From contig NC_057923.1 in the NCBI RefSeq assembly GCF_018873765.1, positions 60,258,593 through 60,322,592 of the forward strand: a stretch of 64,000 bases of DNA, read 5' to 3'. The position numbers were made by a program, and so were the translations under genes. Shown here one piece after another: positions 12,069 to 22,431 of the stretch. This DNA comes from Telopea speciosissima. Taxonomy: Eukaryota; Streptophyta; Magnoliopsida; Proteales; Proteaceae. Position 1 is the first letter of the stretch; each line of letters begins with the position of its first letter. Below the pieces are notes generated by a model. That model had not been told where the DNA came from and searched no databases. It worked only from the letters and a program-made list of their open reading frames with translations.

Positions 12069-12442
12069 TGTTAACGTGTATATTGAAGATAAGGGTGGAT
12101 CGGGTCTATGACCGGGCCACCAAGATTCGCTAGTGATAAGACTTCCCTAATTTTCTCCCATATCTAAGATATTCTACCAAATATGTTTCCTGATTTGATC
12201 ACCAAGATTGTTGGTGATACCCTAAAATATCCTATTATACTTACCTCCTGTAATTGTGCATTCACCCTCTATATATTTGGGTGCCAATTGATGTAAGATT
12301 CATTCGATCATAATGAAATATATGATTGTGTAGGCCTTGGATCCGTGGACGTAGGGCTTATGGCATGAACCACGTAAAACTTGTGTTCTTCTTCTTCCTT
12401 TACTCTCTTCCATTGTTTATGTTTAATATCATAAACTAAACA
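12069..12442 (+). repeat. Left (5') LTR of the small LTR element
   Basis: This 374-bp direct repeat is nearly identical to 13428-13801. It contains a TATATATTTGGG stretch and an AATGAAATA region that may serve as promoter or processing signals; this is inferred only. Confidence 0.9.
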
Positions 12443-13427
12443 TGACATCAACTTAAAGGTTCGATCCTCTTCGATCTTTGTCTTCCACTTGCTGCTGCTG
12501 GTTTCCCGTCTTGATCGCGCTATTCTGCCTGAGGTTGTAATCACAGGCCTCTACCTTTGCAATCGCCGTTGTCTGCATCGCAGCGTTATCACCGCTACAA
12601 TTGTCCACAAATCATCCTTACCTGAATACCCCAATCAGTCCCACCGCAAATCCCAATCCCAATTTCCCTTCCCTATTTAATACAATTATTCCTTTTTTAA
12701 TCCCCCACCCATGTTCATCGTTTTTTTTTTTTTTTTCCTATCTTTTAGTTTGCTCAACCCATCTACCCATTCTTCTCCTTTTCCTTTTTTTTTTTTCTTT
12801 TCACATATATGTATCATATCTTTTTTCTCTAAAATCCCTCCCACTGAAACCGCCCATCCCTCCCAAATTGACTTTCATTTTTTTTCTTTTCCCCCCCCTA
12901 AATTCCCTGTAATCCCAGCCTAAAATCCCTCCAACATCGCAACTATCTCTCTCTCTCGGCTACCCAACCCAACTTTTGAAACGGGCTTTACCTTTTTCCT
13001 TTTTTTTATTTCTCTTCCATTCTGTTTTTTTGTTTTTTAACTTTTTCCCATCTCACTCGTACCCATATTCCAAACTCATTGATGTGCTACTGTAGCACTC
13101 CTAACCATATCTTCTTCTCTTTGGTTCCCATTTGGGCCACAAAACAAAACTTATTCACTTTATCCCTCTCTTTCTATTTTGTTCCTGCCATCCTTGAGTC
13201 GTGCCTTGAGTTGAGGTCCCTTATTGGGGCGTGCCTCAGGTTGAGGGCTTCATCATGGCCTCCAAACACGTTGGTTCTATGCAATGCTGATGTTCCTCAT
13301 CAGCTCTGTGCAACGCTGGTTCAATGCAAAATTGTCAACACCGCACCAAGCATGTTGTTGTTTCACGTTTTGAAGTTTTTCGGGTCAAGCTCACTGAGGA
13401 CGATCCCCAGCTTCGCTTGCGGGGGGA

Positions 13428-13801
13428 TGTTAACGTGTATATTGAAGATAAGGGTGGACCGGGTCTATGACCGGGCCACCAAGATTCGCTGGTGATAAGG
13501 CTTCCCTAATTATCTCCCATATCTAAGATATTCTACCAAATATGTTTCCTGATTTGATCACCAAGATTGTTGGTGATACCCTAAAATATCCTATTATACT
13601 TACCTCCTGTAATTGTGCATTCACCCTCTATATATTTGGGTGCCAATTGATGTAAGATTCATTCGATCATAATGAAATACATGGCTGTGTAGGCCTTGGA
13701 TCCGTGGACGTAGGGCTTATGGCCTGAACCACGTAAAACTTGTGTTCTTCTTCTTCCTTTACTCTCTTCCATTGTTTATGTTTAATATCATAAACTTAAC
13801 A
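13428..13801 (+). repeat. Right (3') LTR of the small LTR element
   Basis: This is the second 374-bp copy, directly preceded by a G-rich polypurine tract and followed by the TSD CTAGT. Confidence 0.9.
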
Positions 13802-14229
13802 CTAGTCGCACCTCAGATTTCGGCTGAATGAAGATAGACAACAAAGGAAGGGTCCTATCATTTAGTGAAAAACAGAAAGGAGCAGATTTGAAGGCAATGG
13901 TAATTATTTGTTTCATGTTTCAATCTGATACAGGTGAAGCAGTTCTGAGTGGTTGCACTAATTTACGAAATATTTTGGAAGTAGACATGACTTTTTTTAG
14001 GGTTGTCACGAGAAGAAGCACAAAAGAAACCATATATTGCTTTCATGGGAGTTTCTATATATCTTTAAGGAGGTACTTCTGAATCTTCTCAGGTCATGAC
14101 CATTTTGAATTGTTCCTTATGGATTATACAATGTTATAGATGAATCAAAATGTTTTTAGGAAAGTCAAGTGACTCTATCTCCAGTTGCATTGATTAATGA
14201 ATTAATAGGGGAAAACCTATAAAAAAGGA

Positions 14230-14325
14230 TGTACCCAGACACCCAGTGCACGCGAGGTTTGGGGAGGGTCATACTGTACGCAGCCTTACCCCTGCTTTCG
14301 CAGAGAAACTGTTTCCAGAGTAGGG
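14230..14325 (+). mobile_element. Au-SINE-like fragment
   Basis: The stretch contains gaggtttggggagggtcat, actgtacgcagccttacccc and tgctttcgcagagaaactg, which resemble the conserved core of the plant Au SINE family. The (TTG)n tail is not seen, so the copy is partial. It lies between exon remnants of the AGPase pseudogene. Confidence 0.65.
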
Positions 14326-14560
14326 GAAAACCTACGAAGTATCTAAATCAAAACTACTCAGTACTTCATCAAAATCCATTCATTTTTGGGTTTATTAGAC
14401 CAGATGATGGCTTGCCCTAGAAATAAGATCTAGAAAGTAAACTCCAGCACAAGCAAGAAGTACTACTGCATCATTGTTGGCTCAGATGATGTTTTCTTAC
14501 AGCAAATGACTTTGGATCTGAGATAATCATCACAACAACAGTATACTATAAGGGTGTTCA

Positions 14561-15190
14561 AGCTAACATGGCGTATGCAACCACAACATAGAGAGGTAGA
14601 GGAAGGATACAACCTTCTCATTTGCAAATAGTAAAGATAGGAATAAAAAAAAAAAAGAAATCACAGATCAGAGTGGTGGAGGGTGTCCACAACTCATGGA
14701 GGAGGTTGGATTAATCTCCCTGAGCATTCAAATACGAATTGTAAAATAGGGTTTTTTAGTTGCACTCTCCAAGGCACGCAAAGTTGCCAAGAACCTCCTC
14801 AAAATGTGAGGGTAGGGTCTATTTAAAGACTTAAAAGGTTTCCTCGGCCTAATGACGACGACAATGTGGAGGATTCAATCCAACCCTATAATCGTTGATC
14901 TTGGGTGAGGATTGAGCTCTTGGTCAATCCAAAATGAAGGAGTAACATGGTAAATCATGTACAAGGGCCTTCTTGGGGCTAAAAATGAACCTAGATAGGT
15001 TCTAGGTTCCCAAGGGTTGCCCACAACATGCTGTGGTGGCAAAATCAACGAAAAAAAAAGAATCCAAAATTCTGAAAATACCCAACATTCGGCAATCAAT
15101 ATGCTCTAGTTGCCTGATGCATGAAACTCGACGTTGAATGTTCCGCAAAGAGGATGCATTCGACGTTGATTTAAGAGTACTCAACGTCGA
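14561..15190. other. Unassigned repeat-like intergenic sequence
   Basis: No gene is seen. The motif cgacgttga and its complement recur between 15129 and 15400 (for example gcattcgacgttgatt and gcgttcgacgttgact), suggesting remains of an unidentified repeat that also extends to the right of the LINE tail at 15207. Confidence 0.3.
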
Positions 15191-15206
15191 ACATGGCCTA
15201 GTGTAT

Positions 15207-15332
15207 TGTTTGTATGACAGACTGGCTACATTCCACGTAGTGGCTTCAGCATCTTTGTGGGACTGAAGCTGCTGGTTGTACACACCCCTTTGTTCAATAA
15301 ATTTTTCATTTACCAAAAAAAAAAAAAAAAAA
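15207..15332 (+). mobile_element. 5'-truncated L1-type LINE tail with poly(A) and TSD
   Basis: About 110 bp ending in caataaatttttcatttacc plus 18 or more A residues is flanked by the 16-bp direct repeat ACATGGCCTAGTGTAT (15191-15206 and 15333-15348). A long TSD with a poly(A) tail shows target-primed reverse transcription. The insert is only the 3' end of a LINE and is non-coding. Confidence 0.85.
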
Positions 15333-16205
15333 ACATGGCCTAGTGTATGTTGATATCCAGCCCTAAGAAACTCAACTTAAATCTGAAATGCGTTCGACGT
15401 TGACTCAAGCTTGTACAACGTGGACTCATCCATTTTGGTGTCAAACCTCAAATGTTACCATGAGGTGTTTTAGACCTGATTGGCTTGACCCACCCAGGTT
15501 TACCCAAAAACTCAAACACACATATCTTGGCCTCCAAAAATCCAAATCATGTTTGCATAATCCAGAATAAAATTGATCCAATTAGAACATATATCCAATT
15601 AATAATAAAAAAATTAAGTAAACTAATGATCTTGAGTGTTCTTGAAGATTCGATAGGTCCCAAAAAACAAAAAAAAAAGCTAAGATAACCAAGAAACATG
15701 AATTAAGAGCGAATTGTTTTTGTCAGGGGACGAATATTAAGGTTACACAAGTTAGGGATGTAAACAGATAGTCAAAATTCTGAATTGAATTCACATATGT
15801 ATCCATTTATATGTCTAAATGTACTAATGGGAGTGGATGTGGAGATTCCTCTCACCACTGGTGTAGGAATCTCGGTCTGCTTTTAAAAGAAAAAGTTACT
15901 GGATACGGTTTGGGGCCTCTCGGTGCGGGTCTGGGTTTGATACCTTTTCCTGCTCTCCACGTGATACATTTCGTCAAACCGTCTAAATCGGATTTTAGAA
16001 ACAGTGTCGCACTGCTTGTCTGCTTTCCCTCTTCTTCCGCGCTAGAGCTTTGGTCCAATCTCCGAATTTTCCAGACTTGACGACACACACACAGTCTATT
16101 CTCCTTCTTCCTATCGCACCAGAAGACAAAATTTATCAATTTGACCACTAGAACATCCTCTGCCTCACTCTTTCTAGGGTTCCTTTCTATACTCTCTTTC
16201 TTCCT

Positions 16206-16212
16206 TATATAA
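16206..16212 (+). promoter_or_regulatory. TATA box of the RHF1A-type gene
   Basis: TATATAA lies 83 bp upstream of the start codon, followed by a pyrimidine-rich leader. The stretch 15349-16205 upstream shows no other gene. Confidence 0.6.
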
Positions 16213-16294
16213 GCAGAGGGTTCTGTCCGTTCTCGTTTCAGCAACCTCTACCTTCGATCAATTTTCCTTTGATTCAGTTGAGTTTTGTTAATTA

Positions 16295-18908
16295 ATGGAG
16301 GGTTTCACTTCATCAGTCGAGAATCCGATTGTGTTGACGCCAATGCCTCCAGTCGCCGATCCAGATGCATGTGAAGACGTCTGTAGCATTTGCTTGGAGC
16401 CTTTCTCTTCTGATGATCCTGCCACTGTATGATCTTCAATGCTTCTAATTTTCGTTCTTTTCTTGCTTAGTCTTTTGTTCTTCATTGATTTGTTCTTGTT
16501 TTGTGTTACGGAATTCCTTAAAAATGTCGATTTTTGATGGGCGGCTTTGGCCGTGGAAAAAGCTTTTCTTTCGATTTTTATATTTTATATTTTTTATCTT
16601 TTCTTTGTTTGGGTTGGGGGCTTGAATCAGTGGTTTACTGTGATATTTGTGCTTAATCTTGTTCTTTACCAAGTGAAGTTTTTGAATGCTGTAATTTCTT
16701 GTTCTCTCCCCAATAGCCCCCTCCCACCCTCACCCCAAAAAAAAAAAACCCAGAAAAGGTGTTAACGAATGCTGAAAATTAAAGATATTGTCAGGATAGT
16801 TTAGATGGTTGTCTGATCGCTCTTGCTAACATTTTGATATGCTTGCTTCTCAGATTACCAATTGCAGACACGAGTATCATCTTCAGTGTATCCTTGAATG
16901 GTAGGCTTAATAAACATGTTCTAATTTAGTCCATGGGCTTTGTGTCTGATGTCACATATTACAAGTTCTCTATGACTCTTCCTTTACTGAACATACAGTT
17001 TTGCTCCAGGTCTCAAAGAAGCAAAGAGTGCCCAATATGCTGGCAATCGCTTGTCTTGAAGGACCCTGCCAGGTGGATGCCTTTCTTTACAAAAAGACAT
17101 TTCTTTAACGTGCAATGCTATATTTTTTATCCTTTTGCACAAAGTTCCTCACACGATTCAAGATCCGCAGGGACTTGGCTTTCTGAAAAAACTGGAGTTA
17201 ATTAATGTGCTCATCATATTTGTATCATTGTTTTCTTTCTGATTCTCTATTGTTTTCCACTTATGTATTTATTTATTTGTTCATTTGCTTTCTATGTATA
17301 GTCAGGAGCTTCTTGCAGCAGTGGAAATTGAAAGGAATTCAAGATCATGGCATAGATTGTCCAATACTCACCTTCCCCCTGAAGACTATCAATTCAGCCA
17401 TGTGAGTTATTGGGTTTTGATGGATAAAGAAGTTCTTCAAATTATATTACTTATATTTTATTCTCAAATTGATGATTGTATCTTCAGGATGCTCCCTACA
17501 CAGATGATTCAGATTTTCATGAGCGAATTATGCAGCATCTAGCTGCTGATGCCCTTGGCAGGCGACATTTTAGTAGGAGGGGGAGGCGCAGAACCTCTGG
17601 CATGGATCCATCCCAAATCTTTGTTTTTGCCTCTCCTGAAAATGAATCTGATGTTCAGGATACATACATAACTGCATCAACAGAACCTCAAAATATGTTA
17701 TCTCCTCATGCTTCTCCAGAAAGTATCCAACCTTCTGCCATCAATGCTCGGGCACCATCCTCTCCAGTTTCTTCTTATGTACATATGAGCTCTGACACTT
17801 CAGACCATAGGTACAGTACTCAGACCTGGGTATTGTCAGTTTGCCCTTCGTTAATTATTTTAAATTTAGTACAATCAACCACTTCAATTTGTTCCACATA
17901 CTATTTATTCTTCAAGAAAGATTTTTTTTTGGATGTAACTTCACATTTTCTTCCAATTTTTGCTCATCATATTTACATCTGATGCAAAGATACTCGTGAA
18001 TATGCAAATAGGTGCAGAGTTTGGTAAGTATTCCAATTTATTTAGACAAACCAATGTGTTCTAACAAACTTCTGTAGTTTGATTGTGATAGCTCCCATAT
18101 TATTACAGTTTCCATGGCTGTTACATCCATATGACTTAATTTCAAAACTTTGTCCTTATTTCTTGTAGCACTTGACTCATATTTCATTCTTGTCTACTTA
18201 TTATCTGCTAGATAGAACCTGTGATTGTGCCCTTTTAGAAGTTGCGTTTGACATGATAGTGCATTGATATCCCATTTTTTGTTGGTATTTTATTCTTTTT
18301 GCCAAATTCATTATCTTAATTATCCTTTAATTGTTTTCAGTGTTCTTTCTAGAGAGACACCACCCAGCAGTCCCCAAAGCTCTCGCTCATCTGAGTTGCT
18401 CTCCTTCTCAGAATCACTTAAATCTAGATTTACTGCTGCGTCTGCCAAGTAAGTAAATTGGAACTTGACTCTTCTTCAGAGTTAACGTTCTGTTTTATAT
18501 TTTCAGTTGATATTTGTGTCTTCACATGTTAGATATAAAGAATCAATCTCGAGAAGTACCAGAGGTTTCCGGGAGAAGCTATTGGCACGGAACAATTCAG
18601 TTAAGGAGCTGAGCAGGGAAGTTCAGCGTGAGGTGAGTGCTAGTATTGCTGGTGTTGCTCGCATTATGGAGCGTCTCGATCCTATATCAAAGCGTGCAGG
18701 AGGTTCAGCACCTCCTTCCAGATCTAGTGAAGGGACCTCAAGTTTTTCTTACGAAGGGAAGGGTGTGCAAGAAAACCCAATTGTTCAGTCCCAAAATAAA
18801 AATGATGTGGAAATTGTTGATGGCACAGATTCCAATGCACCTTTCCATGTCATGGGAAGCCTTTCTTCTGTTCCAGGTCGTTTGAAATTTCCTCAAGCAC
18901 AGGTCTAA
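16295..18908 (+). CDS. RHF1A: RING-H2 E3 ubiquitin ligase, RHF1A type
   Basis: Seven exons join in frame: 16295-16426, 16854-16900, 17010-17072, 17302-17401, 17488-17810, 18341-18448 and 18533-18908, giving 382 residues. The RING-H2 domain spans residues 30-70 with ligands C30, C33, C48, H50, H53, C56, C67 and C70. It is followed by SQELLAAVE and the conserved C-terminal block KYKESISRSTRGFREKLLAR, NNSVKELS, SASIAGVARIMERLD. This layout and length match RHF1A, which in Arabidopsis acts with RHF2A in gametogenesis by promoting degradation of the cell-cycle inhibitor ICK4/KRP6. Between the two blocks is a Ser/Pro-rich, likely disordered region. The stop at 18906 may be bypassed: the sequence before it is CAG/GTCTAA and a good acceptor at 21049 would add a phase-0 exon coding DKSDAVETGV. 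All introns shown are GT-AG. Confidence 0.93.
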
Positions 18909-21900
18909 AACACTTCCCTTTTGGAATTTGTATTATTGATTAGCTTATCGTTGTTGGTTTCTTCTTTTTCTTTCCCTCGTACTCTTTAATGATCTCAATT
19001 GAAAACCTCGGAGTTCTCTTATGGGAACCAGGTTCCAACGAATAATGTAATACTGATTTAAGAAGTAAAACAGTACCAAAACAGAATCGAAGACAGAACA
19101 AAAATTCCAGCAATTGGAAAAAAACATGCAGAAGAAGCAAATCATATTATCAGATCAGGTGAAAACCCTGGTTGGGATCACCTTTTAGAGAGGGGAATCT
19201 TTTCTGAAAGTTTCAAATTGATCCAATGTGTAGATCTTGATTTATGAGGTATTCCTAGTGACAGTAGGATAGGGGCAAATCTGTCAAACTACGAGTCTGA
19301 TCAAAGAACAGATTACAGATTTAGTTTATCCAGCAGAACACCAGTAAACAGTGTTAATTTCAGATAAAACAAACCAGCAGAATGGATCAATCGATTTCAG
19401 GTTCAAGGCCTCTAGATGCCATCCTACTTGGAATAGGATTATGTCAAACATTTCACAGAATCTGAAACTGATTACAGATTATGAAAGCAGATAATGTCGA
19501 CAGAATAAAACTGTCAGGTTGATAGCAAGCAGATAATCTGAAATCAGAATCAAGATCAGCAATATAAAACTCCCAAAATCAAGCAATCCTAGTATGAGTA
19601 GGACTGCTTAAATTAGCCAACAGATTCTTGAATGGAAGACAGATTTTGATAGCAGGCAATCTCAATTGATGATTGCAGAAAACAGAATGTGAATAAGGTC
19701 AGAAATTCACCTCTGAATCAGCAATGCTAATGGTGATTGGAATGAAGAATCGCAGAGATCAAAGATGAACAGAATTGCAGAAATAAACAGTAGATCAGTA
19801 CGTTAGAGAAGATTAAAGAGAGAGCAATGCACCCGGGCTTCCCATTGCAAGCCTTGATCAAACACAAGGGAACCTCCATGCATGGAAGAAGAGCAACAAC
19901 AGCTTTCAAAATCAAAATCAGAGCCTATTGTCCAGTCAAGTTAGAGTTTGACTAGGAAACCCCCTAACCGACTCCTATTACAACTCAACAATCCTTTTTT
20001 AAAGTCTAAGTGGCCTTTAAAAAGGATGTGGACCCAAATTTTATTTAAAGATAAGAAATAAATTATTTAACTTAAATTGAATCAAAACAAACCACCGGTT
20101 CTACTGGGTCAAACTTAAAACACTTTAAATATTAGAGAACTAACTTAAAAACAGGAAATAAAAGAACTAAACATAACTGGGACAGTCTAGGCTTGGCCCC
20201 TCTTGGGTCTCCTGCAGTAGGTCATCAATTCTACATCAGCAACCTATACCCAGAACCCATTCATCATCACCCTTAGTAATTGCCACGCGGCAGTTTGTCT
20301 TTGCGTGAATTTGTTGGTCAAGTTGTGCATATCTTCATTCATCAATGGTCAAAATTTCAGTCATCTCATACTCCCATTTGTTTTAAACAGAATTTGGCTA
20401 TCTAGGAAATTGTTTAACATGACATAAATAGGAATCATTGAAAAACCAAAAGGAAAAGCGTATACATGTTGGGCCATACAGTAGACATAGGGTGCCAAAT
20501 TTGACTGGTGACTTGTCAAAAGGGTCATAAATCTATACAATGTCAGCCTGCAAATCATTAGTCCATGTGGTTGTAAAGTGGCATGCATGATGGAAAGGGT
20601 TCCTATTACATGCATGAAAGAACTTTTTCCCTTTTCTGATCATCTCGAAACAATCCTGATTTGCACATTTGTACTAATCTGGTATGGGACTACTCTTAAA
20701 CCTTAACGCGATAGTACAAATCATAGAACATTACACTACAAGCATATCAATCCATATTGGGGTATTATATTCTAAGCCATGTTTAACTCCTCCTAACACT
20801 GATTACACCAATCGTATTTCATTTCCTCTGTTGATGTGGAGATCTGCTCTGACACTTGGTTCTTTTTTAATGATTTTCGATTATATTTGGTTCATCTATC
20901 TGTCTATGTTCTAACCTGCTAATATAGAACAAATGCCATAGAACAAGAGAAGGCAAAGACTTGAATATCTGATATATAGGAACTTAGCTCCCTGTTTGTG
21001 CTACTCATTGTTGCATGCTGAATTGCTGATCCTCCAGTATCTTCTACAGGACAAATCTGATGCCGTGGAGACGGGAGTGTGAGCATCATGTTATTAGGTA
21101 TAGGGCCATACAAGAAGTAAATCAAGCCCTCTATATTCGTAGAGGTGATTGATCCGTTGTCCTGGATATATAATTTAGGTAGAGTTAAGTTCTAATTTTA
21201 CTGCTACTGATGTTTTCTTCAAGCAATGTGAGGAGATATATGCCTCTCCAACGTAGAAGGAATCCTGCTCCCCTTGCTTCTGTTAGTGGATTCTATATTT
21301 CAAAAGAACTGGTTAAATGCATCGTTTTCCTTCTGTTTCTTCTTACATACTGTATTTCTGTTTATATTTTCCTATCCCAAACTTGTTGCTGTGGAATCAA
21401 TGGATATACTGGGAATCATAATATTATGGCTGGCCATACCAAACATCGGTCAGAGCGACTTACAATTCTTTTACACCACAGCAGTGGTACAGTATGAGCA
21501 CCCAGTCGGCCAGTACTAGTGATGCTATGACATACCCTTTTTTTGTTTGGATGAAAAGCTTAATTTTGGAGCATACAGGGAAGATCTCATTACTGGAATT
21601 CAGGGAGAAGGATAGAAGATAGAATGGTAGTTTTAATCGAGCAGCTTTGCGCCTTTGTTCACTTTTGGACTTCAGAACTGTTTTATCTTGTCTGCAACTT
21701 TAAATAGAATGTGGCTCCTAGTTTCTTCCAATGTTTTGTATTGAATCACTGACTGGGGACCATGGGCACTTTTTTTAGGGCCTAAATGGTCGGAACCTGA
21801 TCTGATTGCCCTTTAGTACAGTGTGGTCAGTTGATGGGTTGCAGAAGGATCGCCCCTTGTATTTGGGTTGTATTGTTGAAGTGTTTTTCTGTGCTGAAAC

Positions 21901-22414
21901 TCGTTTAGTACAGTGTGAGTTTCCTGGTTTTATCAGACTTGGGTTGGATTTCCTGCCGTATGGTGTTCAGCTTTAAATACTCAGCAAGTCTGAATTTTGA
22001 AAATGACATCGCCGGCGGAGCTTGTGTAAAGTTCGGGATCGGCTGCCATACATAAACCACAAAAATCACTTAAGCTCAGGCATTCATCTGCCCAGAGTCC
22101 CCAGACTGTCACATTATCAAAATGTAAAATTTTAGGATCGTCCGTCTCTGGTGGTTGACAGACTCGACACCTGCTATAGGTTTGTTTAGATATGTTTGAT
22201 CACAGCTATTAAAGAGTTTCCCTTCGTCCATGGTGAAAAGAGAACCTCTTAATCCACGGGATCTGACCCTTGGGTTGGACTGATAATGGGTATTTCAAAC
22301 TCTTGTAAACAGAGGATGGGTGCTATTGATGATATGCATAATTCGACGAATCTAATCATAGCGCCAAGTCATATTGGATTAAAAGATTCTATCTTCACCT
22401 TGGGGGAGCAAAAT
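18909..22414 (+). other. 3' region of the RHF1A-type gene, probably a long intron plus 3' UTR, with repeat-like insert
   Basis: The first part (about 19020-20235) has no ORF of note and looks like an inserted repeat, perhaps an LTR fragment in reverse orientation; I could not find its ends. At 21050-21082 a possible last coding exon follows a pyrimidine-rich acceptor (cttctacag). The stretch 21530-21980 has the look of transcribed 3' UTR. A sequence near 22190-22250 (tttgatcac, then catggtgaaaagagaacc) resembles 24970-25033, to the right of the LINE. Confidence 0.35.
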
Positions 22415-22431
22415 CTTTCTTCTTGTTTATC

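Larger units (their letters stand above)
12069..13801 (+). mobile_element. Small non-autonomous LTR retrotransposon (TRIM/LARD-like)
   Basis: Two 374-bp LTRs (12069-12442 and 13428-13801) begin TGTTAACGTG and end TAAACA or TTAACA, and differ at only about ten positions. The 5-bp TSD CTAGT flanks the element (12064-12068 and 13802-13806). The 985-bp interior has no gag, protease or polymerase, only pyrimidine-rich and unclassified sequence. A purine run (GCGGGGGGA) stands just before the right LTR as a polypurine tract, which sets the plus orientation. The primer site after the left LTR is weak. It inserted into an AGPase pseudogene. Confidence 0.9.
12045..14560 (+). pseudogene. Decayed ADP-glucose pyrophosphorylase large-subunit gene fragment
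   Basis: Right of the LTR element, 13807-13896 reads RTSDFG, a stop, then MKIDNKGRVLSFSEKQKGAD and LKAM followed by GTAATT, a splice donor. The next exon remnant (13979-14093) reads, across frameshifts, VD..FLGLSREEAQKKPYIAF, MGV, then FKEVLLNLLR. A third remnant follows a TTACAG acceptor near 14502 and reads NDFGSEII. This order matches the AGPase large subunit (glucose-1-phosphate adenylyltransferase, starch synthesis in plastids). The LTR element split the first exon: removing it and one CTAGT joins 12068 to 13807 in frame (SASRTSDFG). A SINE lies in a later intron. Stops and frameshifts show it is dead. Remnants to the left of 12045 are not clear. Confidence 0.8.

Noticed and set aside
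19020-20235. Possible reverse LTR fragment downstream of the RHF1A-type gene
   Set aside because: The composition suggests it, but no ends, TSD or partner LTR were found.
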